From: Enterobacter cloacae complex sp. ECNIH7
GTDB lineage: Bacteria; Pseudomonadota; Gammaproteobacteria; Enterobacterales; Enterobacteriaceae
Direction of reading: 5' to 3'
DNA length: 64,000 nt
NCBI RefSeq assembly: GCF_002208095.1
Contig: NZ_CP017990.1
Span: 1,922,001 to 1,986,000, forward strand
Made by a program: the position numbers and the translations under genes. Below the pieces are notes generated by a model. It saw only the letters and a list, made by a program, of their open reading frames with translations. It did no database searches and was not told the DNA's origin. This document shows positions 1 to 7,174 of the stretch, one piece after another; within the stretch, counting starts at the first letter, position 1, and each line of letters starts with the position of its first letter.

Positions 1-356
1 TTATCAGCCATCCCGGTAACCCGAAGTATCCGATTGATATTCAGGCTGTCGCGCAGGCGGCAGCGAAGCACCGCGTGGCGCTGGAGATTAATAACTCCTC
101 CTTTGTTCACTCGCGTAAGGGCAGCGAAGCCAACTGTCGCGACGTGGCGGCCGCCGTGCGTGACGCGGGTGGCATGGTGGCGCTGGGATCAGACTCTCAT
201 ACCGCGTTTACGCTGGGTGATTTCAGCGAGTGCCTGAAAGTGCTGAATGATGTTAACTTCCCGGAAGCGCAAATCCTGAACGTGACCCCACGCCGCATGC
301 TCGATTTCCTCGAGTCGCGCGGAATGGAGCCGATTGCCGAATTTGCCGATCTTTAA
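1..356 (+). CDS. ycdX: YcdX, PHP-family zinc phosphatase (C-terminal part)
   Basis: This is the last 117 or so codons of a gene cut by the left window edge; the reading frame starts at base 3. The protein belongs to the PHP superfamily, whose E. coli member YcdX is a trinuclear-zinc phosphatase of about 245 residues that affects swarming. Visible metal-ligand motifs are SHPG at the very start and SDSHTAF in the middle, the latter being the late Asp-x-His pair of the PHP active site. ycdY follows after 21 bp, matching the E. coli pairing in which YcdY activates YcdX. The N-terminal half cannot be judged from this window. Confidence 0.95.
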   Translation, partial: ISHPGNPKYPIDIQAVAQAAAKHRVALEINNSSFVHSRKGSEANCRDVAAAVRDAGGMVALGSDSHTAFTLGDFSECLKVLNDVNFPEAQILNVTPRRMLDFLESRGMEPIAEFADL

Positions 357-377
357 TTGTGTAATGGAATCATAAAA

Positions 378-932
378 ATGAACGAGTTTTCCATCCTCTG
401 CCGCGTGCTGGGTACGCTCTATTATCGCCAGCCGCAAGACCCGCTGTTGGTTCCGCTCTTTACGTTAATTCGTGAAGGCAAACTGGCGCAGAACTGGCCG
501 CTGGAACAGGATGATTTACTGGAACGTCTGCAAAAAAGCTGCGACATGCAGCAGATCGCGACGGACTACAATGCGCTGTTCGTCGGCGATGAGTGCCGCG
601 TTTCGCCATACCGTTCAGCCTGGCAGGAAGGGGCAACGGAAGCGGAAGTCCGCGCGTTCCTCTCCACGCGCGGTATGCCGCTGAGCGATACGCCGGCCGA
701 TCATATCGGTACGCTGCTGCTGGCGGCGTCCTGGATCGAAGACAACGCTGGTGATGATGAGAACGACGCCATTGAAACCCTGTTCGAAACGTACCTGCTG
801 CCGTGGGTCGGGACATTCCTGGGTAAAGTCGAAGCGCATGCCACCTCGCCATTCTGGAGAACGCTGGCCCCGCTGACCCGCGACGCTATCGCGGCAATGT
901 GGGATGAGCTGGAAGAAGAAAACGAAGAGTGA
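378..932 (+). CDS. ycdY: YcdY, TorD-family chaperone for YcdX
   Basis: A 184-residue protein, the same length as E. coli YcdY, of the TorD/DmsD redox-enzyme-maturation chaperone family. In E. coli YcdY is reported to activate the zinc phosphatase YcdX and to support swarming. The family signature shows as the YNALFVGD segment and the later PADHIGTLLLAASW helix. I chose the ATG at 378, which gives the E. coli N-terminus MNEFSILCRVLG; an in-frame TTG at 357 would add seven unrelated residues. The C-terminus is acidic (DELEEENEE). It is probably cotranscribed with ycdX. Confidence 0.95.
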   Translation: MNEFSILCRVLGTLYYRQPQDPLLVPLFTLIREGKLAQNWPLEQDDLLERLQKSCDMQQIATDYNALFVGDECRVSPYRSAWQEGATEAEVRAFLSTRGMPLSDTPADHIGTLLLAASWIEDNAGDDENDAIETLFETYLLPWVGTFLGKVEAHATSPFWRTLAPLTRDAIAAMWDELEEENEE

Positions 933-1028
933 TTCAGATCACATAAATTCTGCAACTCAACATTCCTACTTGCACGTAATGTGCTGCTGATCTCATTTCT
1001 ATGGTGCGCTTCTGCTAAGATGCGCGCC

Positions 1029-1511
1029 ATGAACATATTACTTTGTATCGCAATAACGACAGGTATTCTCTCTGGACTCTGGGGATGGGTTGCCGTGTCT
1101 CTCGGATTGCTCAGCTGGGCCGGGTTCCTCGGCTGTACCGCCTATTTCGCCTGTCCGCAGGGGGGCGTCAAAGGGCTCTTTATCTCTGGCTGCACGCTGA
1201 TGAGCGGTGTTATCTGGGCGCTGGTGATCGTGAAGGGCAGCGCGCTGGCACCGCATCTGGAAATCCTGGGATATGTCATGACGGGTGTCGTCGCCTTTTT
1301 AATGTGCATCCAGGCCAGGCATCTGCTGCTTTCATTTGTGCCGGGAACCTTTATGGGGGCATGTGCGACCTTTGCAGGGCAGGGGGACTGGAAGCTGGTG
1401 GTTCCCTCCCTGGCGCTGGGATTGCTGTTTGGCTATGCCATGAAAAACAGCGGTCTATGGCTGGCGTCGCGGCGGGAAAAAGCGCAAAGCATCACGGCGG
1501 TGAGCGAATAA
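1029..1511 (+). CDS. ycdZ: YcdZ, DUF1097 inner-membrane protein
   Basis: A 160-residue hydrophobic protein with about five predicted membrane segments, of the DUF1097 family; its molecular function is not known. The start at 1029 gives MNILLCIAITTG as in E. coli YcdZ (163 residues); an in-frame ATG at 981 would add 16 residues without family support. Glycine-rich stretches such as TFAGQGDW and the LGLLFGYAMKNSGLW segment are characteristic. It is separated from ycdY by 96 bp and so may have its own promoter. A hairpin terminator follows the stop codon directly. Confidence 0.93.
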   Translation: MNILLCIAITTGILSGLWGWVAVSLGLLSWAGFLGCTAYFACPQGGVKGLFISGCTLMSGVIWALVIVKGSALAPHLEILGYVMTGVVAFLMCIQARHLLLSFVPGTFMGACATFAGQGDWKLVVPSLALGLLFGYAMKNSGLWLASRREKAQSITAVSE

Positions 1512-1544
1512 AAAAAAGGCGAGATAATCATCTCGCCTTTTTTA
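1511..1544. terminator. Bidirectional terminator between ycdZ and csgG
   Basis: An 8-bp perfect stem, GGCGAGAT (1518-1525) with ATCTCGCC (1530-1537), closes a 4-nt loop. It is flanked by A and T runs, so it can end ycdZ transcription on the plus strand and csgDEFG transcription on the minus strand. Confidence 0.93.
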
Positions 1545-1555
1545 TGCGCTTCCTG

Positions 1556-2389
1556 TCAGGATTCCGGAGGGACTGACATATCGCGGTATTTCACCAGAAT
1601 CGGGTTCTGCACGTCTGCTTTGTTTTGCAGATCCCACAGCCCGCGGTCTATACCGTCGTTAATTAAGTAGATCACGCCGGTTTCAATGGCTGACATCAGG
1701 CACATCATGACCGGCTCGTTAGAGGTGTAGCCGATTTCACCTTCCAGCAAACGCTGGTAATCGATGAAGCGGAATACCCCAGCCTGAACTTCATAAGACA
1801 GAATGGTTTTGCTGGTGTTCACTGAAGAGAGCACTTCGCCTGTACTGACGTTAACCACACGCAGGTTAACGGCGATTTGGTCGAGCTGATACTGGGTATC
1901 CGCACCGATACCGAAGTAACGTGCTCCCGCACCACCTGATTTAACGTTACTTTCGTAGCCAATAATCGATCCTTCAATCATCACGTTCGCTGCTGCCAGA
2001 GATTCCAGAGGCGTTCGGTTATTGGCCGCGACGGTACCATTTTCCTGTGCGGCGCGAATGATTTTCCGTTCATTCAACAGGTTCTGGAGACCCTGACGTT
2101 CCAGCGGAATAAACCAGTGCGAATCCTTGAGCGCGGTAACCAGCATCGCGGTGGCGCTTTGCGGCACGGCCGTGGAGAAGTTACTTGCCGGGTAAGGTTT
2201 AAATTGCCCGGTTTCATCCTGAATGTTGTATACGGAGACAAATATTTTCCCCGTTGGAGCAGGTAAATGCGTTAAATCACGATAACTCTGGGCCCGAGGC
2301 ATTAATGTAGGTTTTGCAGCTTCTTTAGGTGGAGCAGTTAAACAACCGCTCAATAAGCACACTGCAACAAATATCAGGAAGCGCTGCAT
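1556..2389 (-). CDS. csgG: CsgG, curli secretion pore lipoprotein
   Basis: A 277-residue outer-membrane lipoprotein, the same length as E. coli CsgG. It forms the nonameric secretion channel for the curlin subunits CsgA and CsgB. The N-terminus has a lipoprotein signal with lipobox LLSGC and acylated Cys16, and the mature protein starts CLTAPPKEAA. The pore-constriction region (VYNIQDETGQFKPYPASNFST, in parts) and the FGIGADTQYQLDQIAVNLRV strand region are highly conserved. It is the last gene of csgDEFG and lies 26 bp downstream of csgF, facing ycdZ across a shared terminator. Confidence 0.98.
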   Translation of the reverse strand: MQRFLIFVAVCLLSGCLTAPPKEAAKPTLMPRAQSYRDLTHLPAPTGKIFVSVYNIQDETGQFKPYPASNFSTAVPQSATAMLVTALKDSHWFIPLERQGLQNLLNERKIIRAAQENGTVAANNRTPLESLAAANVMIEGSIIGYESNVKSGGAGARYFGIGADTQYQLDQIAVNLRVVNVSTGEVLSSVNTSKTILSYEVQAGVFRFIDYQRLLEGEIGYTSNEPVMMCLMSAIETGVIYLINDGIDRGLWDLQNKADVQNPILVKYRDMSVPPES

Positions 2390-2415
2390 GATCGTTGTCC
2401 TTATTTAGCTATTGT

Positions 2416-2829
2416 TTAAAAGTCAGTTGAATTACTTTGTAGACCGGAAACCTGAATGGTGGAGATTCTTCCGGTTTTACGATCGGTTACGTTCAACTGA
2501 AGCTGTCCGTCCGTGTTGGCGATATCAACGATAAAGTCGTTGGTCACCATCCGGCCGGGTTTACCGGTATTAATGTTGGTCAGTAACCCACCTAAAATCT
2601 GCGACTGGATGGCCTGCGTGAAGTTGTCCAGTGCAGACGGGGTATCAATGCTAAAATCCTTTAAGCTCGGATCCTTATAGGAGTTTTGCGCCTGGGCTTC
2701 GTTCAGCAGGAATGCGCCGTTATTAGGGTTACCGCCAAAGTTAGGGTTACGGAACTGAAACGTCATGTTTCCGGCCCAGCTGATGGGTGTTATCAGCATT
2801 ATCGAAACAACTGCATATGCAATACGCAT
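2416..2829 (-). CDS. csgF: CsgF, curli nucleation-anchoring accessory protein
   Basis: A 137-residue exported protein (138 in E. coli) with an N-terminal signal peptide ending near SWA. CsgF sits in the CsgG pore at the cell surface and holds the nucleator CsgB at the outer membrane. The mature N-terminus, with [16 protein letters not shown], is the conserved segment that inserts into CsgG. The gene lies in the csgDEFG operon between csgE and csgG, with short spacers on both sides. Confidence 0.97.
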   Translation of the reverse strand: MRIAYAVVSIMLITPISWAGNMTFQFRNPNFGGNPNNGAFLLNEAQAQNSYKDPSLKDFSIDTPSALDNFTQAIQSQILGGLLTNINTGKPGRMVTNDFIVDIANTDGQLQLNVTDRKTGRISTIQVSGLQSNSTDF

Positions 2830-2852
2830 GACAGCCTCCGCATATCGGTTCG

Positions 2853-3242
2853 CTAGAACTCGTCTTTTGCTAAATCGCTGGTGCTTAATAGGGCTTTATC
2901 TATTTGCAGGCGATTAATAGCGTCTTCTGATTGTTCCAGTGCTAAGACGACGTTTTTATCGAAGTCTATTTTGGTCGGGAATAAAAACGTTTGATAAATA
3001 ACGTTCTGATTAGCCGTTATTGTTATCCAACTTCCCCATCGTGCACTGGGCCGCTCGTTGATTGTTATATTACCCGTGTAGGTACTGTCCCATTTGTCAC
3101 TGAAGGCACGGTAAAAAGTGTGCCCGACCGATGAGACAGTGTGGTCTGTTAACAATCCGGGAACTTCGACCTCGACGGCCCTCAGATTCCCGGCAGCGAG
3201 CAGGAAACTCGCTGCGGCGATCCAACTCAACGTGCGCTTCAT
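2853..3242 (-). CDS. csgE: CsgE, periplasmic curli secretion specificity factor
   Basis: A 129-residue periplasmic protein with a signal peptide ending near NLRA. CsgE forms a nonameric cap on the periplasmic mouth of CsgG and directs CsgA into the channel. The conserved core includes [20 protein letters not shown] and the following [20 protein letters not shown] region (each quoted in part). It is second in the csgDEFG operon, only four bases after the csgD stop codon. Confidence 0.97.
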   Translation of the reverse strand: MKRTLSWIAAASFLLAAGNLRAVEVEVPGLLTDHTVSSVGHTFYRAFSDKWDSTYTGNITINERPSARWGSWITITANQNVIYQTFLFPTKIDFDKNVVLALEQSEDAINRLQIDKALLSTSDLAKDEF

Positions 3243-3246
3243 GTGA

Positions 3247-3897
3247 TTAACGCCTGAGGTTATCGTTTGCCCACGAAACAGCCTGAGTTCGGTTTTTCAC
3301 AGCTATCTTCTTGAAAAGATTATAAAGGTGCGTCTTTACCGTATTTTCGCTGATAAATAACGAACGGGCGATTTCAATATTTGAAGCACCAATGCGTAAC
3401 TTGTTCAGGATCTCTTTCTCACGGTGCGTGAGCAGGGCTGACTCTGAGCTGTTATAGCGATAATTTCCGGAGTGCGTGATGAGATAGCTGGCAAGCTTTT
3501 GCGAAAAATAACACTCTCCGCGCAATATACCTTGCAGCCCCTCTACTACCCGGTCTTCTTCTTCCGTGACGTAGAACACGCCATTGATATGCGGCCAGCT
3601 TTCAATATCTCTGAAAGGATATTCATCAGGCGTATTCAACAATAGCACGCGGATATTATTGTTTTTCCTGCTTAAAATATCTTGCCAGTAATGGATAAGC
3701 TTTTTATCAGCTTCCATCATATCGAAAAGAATGATGCTGCCAGGTGCAATATCATCAAAAGAACGTTGAATATTATGCAATTTCCCGTTCAGTGATAATG
3801 ATTGCTTTAAATGTTGTAATAAAGCTGTCGCTTGCAAAGAAGGTTTTGTGATCAACAGTAATGTATGACCATGTAAACTATGGACTTCATTATACAT
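3247..3897 (-). CDS. csgD: CsgD, LuxR/FixJ-family master regulator of biofilm and curli
   Basis: A 216-residue regulator, the E. coli length. The N-terminal receiver-like domain (about 1-145) lacks a normal phosphorylation pocket in the family; the C-terminal LuxR-type helix-turn-helix starts at [18 protein letters not shown] and contains the recognition helix [16 protein letters not shown]. CsgD activates csgBAC and cellulose control genes. I chose the ATG at 3897 because it gives the family N-terminus ([15 protein letters not shown], against MFNEVHSIHGHTLLL in E. coli) and has GTGGGG upstream; the open frame runs a further 46 codons upstream, but those residues are leader. Confidence 0.98.
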   Translation of the reverse strand: MYNEVHSLHGHTLLLITKPSLQATALLQHLKQSLSLNGKLHNIQRSFDDIAPGSIILFDMMEADKKLIHYWQDILSRKNNNIRVLLLNTPDEYPFRDIESWPHINGVFYVTEEEDRVVEGLQGILRGECYFSQKLASYLITHSGNYRYNSSESALLTHREKEILNKLRIGASNIEIARSLFISENTVKTHLYNLFKKIAVKNRTQAVSWANDNLRR

Positions 3898-3932
3898 GAT
3901 GAAACCCCACTTTTTTTTTGGCACCTGGCAGC

Positions 3933-3956
3933 TGTCCTCCTGTTTAAAAGAGGACA
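3933..3956 (-). promoter_or_regulatory. csgD leader stem-loop
   Basis: On the csgD mRNA strand a 7-bp perfect stem, TGTCCTC with GAGGACA, closes a 10-nt AU-rich loop about 35 nt before the start codon. In E. coli the csgD leader folds into hairpins at this place that are targets of several Hfq-dependent small RNAs. The stem bases differ from my recollection of the E. coli sequence while the hairpin is kept. Confidence 0.75.
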
Positions 3957-4053
3957 CCAGAAGTACTGACAGATGTTGCACTGCTGTGTGTAGAATCAGA
4001 CCATAACCTCCACAGGGAGGTAAATATAAAACCAATTTCGTACATCTAATTTC

Positions 4054-4096
4054 AATCTAGCTTTTACGAAGTTTAAAGCAAGTGTTAAACATGTAA
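4054..4096 (-). promoter_or_regulatory. csgD promoter with upstream OmpR-type site
   Basis: On the minus strand the -10 hexamer TAGATT (4054-4059) is preceded by GC, close to an extended -10. Just upstream, TTACATGTTTAACACTTG (4079-4096) matches the OmpR-binding D1 segment of the E. coli csgD promoter. This implies a leader of about 150 nt, as in E. coli. The assignment rests on similarity to the known promoter. Confidence 0.8.
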
Positions 4097-4526
4097 CAGG
4101 ATGTAAAAATCAATATTAATTTGTGAAATTAGGTTGTTTGGAATGGCAATAATTGATGAGAAAGTTGTACACATAAATAGAGATGCACAGATTTTAAAAA
4201 TCATACAAATATTTTTAATAGCTTGATTTTTAAAATTATTTTTTATTTTTGTCAAGCGATAATTAAGTATGAGTTTCAGATAATTTCTAAGCCCACGAAT
4301 GAGTGACTGTCTGGCTTAAGAAAAGAGGCTTCGTGTCACGCGTTGAGAAAAATGTTCTCCTGCCGTTACGTTTAAACAACCCGGGAGGAAGCGTGGACAG
4401 CCTTCGTGTCGTTGTACAAGTCTTCCGCAATACACCTTTAATAAAAAATATAAGCTGGCCTGATTAAAGTGATTTTTGAGGTAAATTACGACTTTGTGGT
4501 GAGCCGATAAATAAAAATAAGCCGCG

Positions 4527-4537
4527 TGGGTGAGATA
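4527..4537 (+). promoter_or_regulatory. CsgD-binding box upstream of csgB
   Basis: TGGGTGAGATA agrees with the published CsgD consensus CGGGKGAGNKA except for its first and tenth bases, with the GGGTGAG core exact. It lies about 125 bp before the csgB start, upstream of the expected csgBA promoter. Confidence 0.65.
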
Positions 4538-4662
4538 TTTAAAATGTTTCAGCGGACATACTCTTCACCGTAACGACGCGTTAACACAATACGAGTCGTT
4601 TTAACAAGTAACATTGTTAAAGGGTTATGGCACGATTAAATAGCCAGGTCCAGGGTGACAAC

Positions 4663-5118
4663 ATGAAAAACGCATCGTTAATTATGATGTTTACATTACT
4701 GGGTGCGCCTGGATTTGTAACCGCAGCGAATTCAGATTTGGCAAATTCTGAATATAACTTTGCGGTTAACGAATTAAGTCTTTCATCACTAAATCAGGCA
4801 GCCATTATTGGTCAACGGGGCGTTTTCAATAACGCTGAGGTTAGCCAGGAAGGTTCAAGACTCTTATCCATTGTATCCCAGGATGGGGTAGGTAACAGAG
4901 CGAGAGTTGATCAATCAGGGGGTTACAATATTGCCTGGATCGATCAGAGCGGTAACGCGAATGATGCAGGTATTACGCAAGATGGATACGGTAATAGCGC
5001 GAAAATTATCCAGAAAGGGTCGGGTAATAGAGCAAATATTACGCAGTACGGTACGCAGAAAACCGCAGTTGTAGTGCAGAAACAGTCGCAAATGGCGATT
5101 AACGTTATTCAACATTAG
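4663..5118 (+). CDS. csgB: CsgB, curli nucleator subunit
   Basis: A 151-residue minor curlin, the E. coli length, which stays on the cell surface and templates folding of CsgA into amyloid. A signal peptide (to about residue 21) is followed by imperfect repeats of the type Q-x-G-x2-N-x5-Q: for example SQDGVGNRARVDQ, DQSGNANDAGITQ and TQDGYGNSAKIIQ. The last repeat, around TQKTAVVVQKQSQMAINV, is the divergent cationic one needed for nucleation. The start at 4663 follows a conserved CCAGGGTGACAAC ribosome-binding region; an in-frame ATG at 4627 would place 12 polar residues before the signal peptide. Confidence 0.97.
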   Translation: MKNASLIMMFTLLGAPGFVTAANSDLANSEYNFAVNELSLSSLNQAAIIGQRGVFNNAEVSQEGSRLLSIVSQDGVGNRARVDQSGGYNIAWIDQSGNANDAGITQDGYGNSAKIIQKGSGNRANITQYGTQKTAVVVQKQSQMAINVIQH

Positions 5119-5159
5119 CGCGTTGGCGACGACTTTAATCAATCCGATGGGGGTTTACC

Positions 5160-5612
5160 ATGAAATTTCTCAAAGTGGCAGCGCTTGCAGCAATCGTAGT
5201 TTCTGGTAGTGCTATGGCGGGTTCTATTAATCAGGGCGGCTGGGGTCATGGACATGGTCATGGCGGATACAGTGGCCCAAATTCCACCCTGAATATTTAT
5301 CAGGACGGTGGCGGTAACTCAGCGGTAGCTCTGCAGACAGACGCCAGAAATTCTGTCCTGAATATTAGCCAGAAAGGTGGCGGTAACGGCGCTGACGTTG
5401 GTCAGGGTTCTGATGATAGTAAAATCAACCTGTCCCAGAAAGGTTTTGGCAACAGTGCGACACTTGATCAGTGGAACAGTAAAAAATCCGTTATGAACGT
5501 TAGCCAGTCCGGCGGCTTTAACGGTGCACTCGTAGACCAGACTGCTTCCAACTCGACTGTCAACGTGACCCAGATCGGTTTTGGTAACCACGCGACAGCT
5601 CATCAGTACTGA
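5160..5612 (+). CDS. csgA: CsgA, major curli amyloid subunit
   Basis: A 150-residue major curlin (151 in E. coli). A 20-residue signal peptide ending SAMA is followed by the N-terminal targeting segment and five curlin repeats S-x5-Q-x-G-x-G-N-x-A-x3-Q, starting near residue 42 and ending at the C-terminal HQY. Repeat four reads SQSGGFNGALVDQ. The targeting segment is unusual: residues 29-35 read GHGHGHG, where E. coli has glycine and asparagine with one histidine. The gene follows csgB by 41 bp and ends at a strong hairpin, which fits the usual high level of csgA mRNA. Confidence 0.98.
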   Translation: MKFLKVAALAAIVVSGSAMAGSINQGGWGHGHGHGGYSGPNSTLNIYQDGGGNSAVALQTDARNSVLNISQKGGGNGADVGQGSDDSKINLSQKGFGNSATLDQWNSKKSVMNVSQSGGFNGALVDQTASNSTVNVTQIGFGNHATAHQY

Positions 5613-5630
5613 TACTGAAATCTGTGCTAC

Positions 5631-5661
5631 AAAAAAACAGGGCTGATGCCCTGTTTTTTTT
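5631..5661. terminator. Hairpin after csgA (csgA-csgC spacer)
   Basis: A 7-bp perfect stem ACAGGGC (5637-5643) with GCCCTGT (5648-5654) has a 4-nt loop, A7 upstream and a run of eight T downstream. It is a strong intrinsic terminator that should separate csgBA from csgC transcripts, with some read-through. Confidence 0.92.
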
Positions 5662-5673
5662 CGGGAGTTCATC

Positions 5674-6006
5674 ATGAATACCTTAATTCTCCTTGCCGCG
5701 CTTTCCAGCCAGATCACCTTCAAAACGTCACAGCAGGAAAATATGACCACCATTATTCCTCAGGTCACTCTGGCGCAGTCGTGTGATTGTCAGGTTCAGA
5801 TTGTGTCTTTACGAGAAGGGCAGGGGGGACAAAGTTCTTCCCGGCAGCAAAACACACTTTTTATACCCGCTAATCAGACGATTGATTTAATGCGCCTGAG
5901 TTTAAATATTAGCGCGGGAGACACGGTGAAAATCGTTGTCACCGTTTCAGACGGTAAATCGCTACATTTATCACAACAGTGGTCGCCAACGGAACGCTCG
6001 CTCTAA
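5674..6006 (+). CDS. csgC: CsgC, periplasmic inhibitor of curli amyloid formation
   Basis: A 110-residue periplasmic protein, the E. coli length. CsgC keeps CsgA from aggregating in the periplasm and has an immunoglobulin-like fold. A short signal peptide (MNTLILLAALSS) is followed by conserved segments IIPQVTLAQSCDCQVQ and LSLNISAGDTVKIVVTVSDG. The CxC motif is retained (SCDC). The gene starts 13 bp after the csgA terminator and is the last of csgBAC. Confidence 0.95.
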   Translation: MNTLILLAALSSQITFKTSQQENMTTIIPQVTLAQSCDCQVQIVSLREGQGGQSSSRQQNTLFIPANQTIDLMRLSLNISAGDTVKIVVTVSDGKSLHLSQQWSPTERSL

Positions 6007-6170
6007 ACATTCATGAAATCAATATGTTGAGAATATGGCGGGTCTGTACCGTTGAGCTATGCTGATATCACGGACCTGGTCGTTATGTTCCGTAACGTGA
6101 AACTTCGTTTGCCCTAATAAATGAAGCGCGTTTACCCCTCATGGACGATTTTCTTTGAGGAGTACCTATA

Positions 6171-6492
6171 ATGAACAACTATTTTGCTCGACTCGTGGCA
6201 GGTCTGGGTCTGGTCGTTTCTGCTTTGAGTATCCCGGCTTATTCGGCCACGGTTGTTGACGGTGGCGTCATTCATTTCCGCGGTGCTATTGTTGCAGACC
6301 CCTGTGAAGTCGCCCCCCAGAAGCAACAGATTGCAATGTCATGTCCAAATAATAACCGTAATGCAAACGCGTATGGTCAGCTATACAGAGGCGCTTAACG
6401 GGAAAGTGAGCGACTCAAACCTGGCAACGCTCAATATGAAATACCTTAATCCTGAAAAAACGCTCGCGGTTGTCGAAATCCAGTATCGCTAG
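6171..6492 (+). pseudogene. ymdA: YmdA-like exported protein, frameshifted
   Basis: Two overlapping frames together make one YmdA-like protein of about 106 residues. Frame one (from ATG 6171, with GAGGAG upstream) gives a signal peptide, then VVDGGVIHFRGAIVADPCEV and IAMSCPNNNR. It then leaves the family and stops at 6398. The second frame continues with MQTRMVSYTEALNGKVSD and ends TLAVVEIQYR at 6492. The junction is near 6350-6360, around AACCGTAATG, and one extra base explains it. E. coli YmdA is 103 residues and of unknown function. A real mutation and a sequencing error cannot be told apart here. Confidence 0.8.
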
Positions 6493-6598
6493 TGCGCGTT
6501 CTCGCGCCCTGCGGTGAAAGAGGATTTTTTCTGATAGTTTTTTCTCCCGGTCTCCTCTGCGATACACTTAAGAAAATGGCGGGTTGCAGAGGGGCTTT

Positions 6599-7141
6599 AT
6601 GAAACCGCAAATTGAAATTATTCATGGCGATATTACGACAGTGCACGTCGACGTCATCGTCAATGCGGCCAATCCATCCCTGATGGGAGGGGGCGGCGTG
6701 GACGGGGCTATCCACCGGGCTGCCGGACCGCAGCTGCTGGAAGCCTGTAAAACCGTGCGCCAACAGCAGGGCGAATGTCCTCCCGGTCACGCGGTGATTA
6801 CGCTGGCGGGCAATCTGCCTGCGAGAGCGGTAATTCACGCCGTAGGGCCTGTCTGGCATGGTGGGGATCAGCACGAAGCGAGTATTCTGGAAGAGGCTTA
6901 CCGGAACTGTCTGCGACTGGCTGCCGACAATGGTTATAAAACGATGGCGTTTCCGGCCATCAGCACCGGCGTGTATGGTTATCCTAAGGCCGCTGCCGCA
7001 ACGATTGCCATAGAAACGGTTTACCGCTATTTGTCGTTAAAACCGCTGCCAGAGAAGGTAATTTTTGTCTGTTTCGACGACGACACCACGCATCTTTATC
7101 AGCGGCTTCTGACTCAGCGCAGACAAGAACTGGAGAGCTGA
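6599..7141 (+). CDS. ymdB: YmdB, macrodomain O-acetyl-ADP-ribose deacetylase and RNase III modulator
   Basis: A 180-residue macrodomain protein (177 in E. coli). YmdB hydrolyses O-acetyl-ADP-ribose and binds and inhibits RNase III. The ADP-ribose-binding signature is clear: [20 protein letters not shown] followed by AIHRAAGP, and later [16 protein letters not shown]. The start at 6599 follows AGAGGGG; an in-frame TTG 15 bases upstream has no support. In E. coli clsC follows directly; here the next gene is the convergent opgC, 33 bp away, with a perfect palindrome between them. Confidence 0.96.
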   Translation: MKPQIEIIHGDITTVHVDVIVNAANPSLMGGGGVDGAIHRAAGPQLLEACKTVRQQQGECPPGHAVITLAGNLPARAVIHAVGPVWHGGDQHEASILEEAYRNCLRLAADNGYKTMAFPAISTGVYGYPKAAAATIAIETVYRYLSLKPLPEKVIFVCFDDDTTHLYQRLLTQRRQELES

Positions 7142-7146
7142 TGCAA

Positions 7147-7171
7147 ACGCGGCGCATCGGATGCGCCGCGT
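7147..7171. repeat. Perfect 12-bp inverted repeat between ymdB and opgC
   Basis: ACGCGGCGCATC (7147-7158) and its exact reverse complement (7160-7171) are separated by a single G. There is no T run on either side, so it looks more like a REP-type or transcript-end-protecting element than a classical terminator. It fills almost the whole space between two convergent genes. Confidence 0.8.
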
Positions 7172-7174
7172 GAT

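Larger units (their letters stand above)
3898..4662. promoter_or_regulatory. csgD-csgB divergent control region
   Basis: These 765 bp between the divergent curli operons carry no credible gene. The left part holds the csgD leader and promoter; the right part holds the csgBA promoter with a CsgD box. The middle (about 4100-4560) is markedly AT-rich compared with the surrounding DNA, as expected for a region bound by H-NS, IHF and other nucleoid proteins. Its length is close to that of E. coli. Confidence 0.85.

Noticed and set aside
460..852. Long minus-strand frame inside ycdY
   Set aside because: Antisense shadow of a strongly conserved gene; composition reflects the codon bias of ycdY.
4143..4226. 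A 27-codon reading frame in the csgD-csgB control region starting MAIIDEKVVH
   Set aside because: No convincing ribosome-binding site, very AT-rich, and inside a known regulatory region; such frames occur by chance.
4504..4511. GCCGATAA upstream of csgB, identical to a sigma-28 -10 element
   Set aside because: No TAAA-type -35 at the required 11-bp spacing; the nearest candidate is about 28 bp away. Curli promoters use sigma-S.
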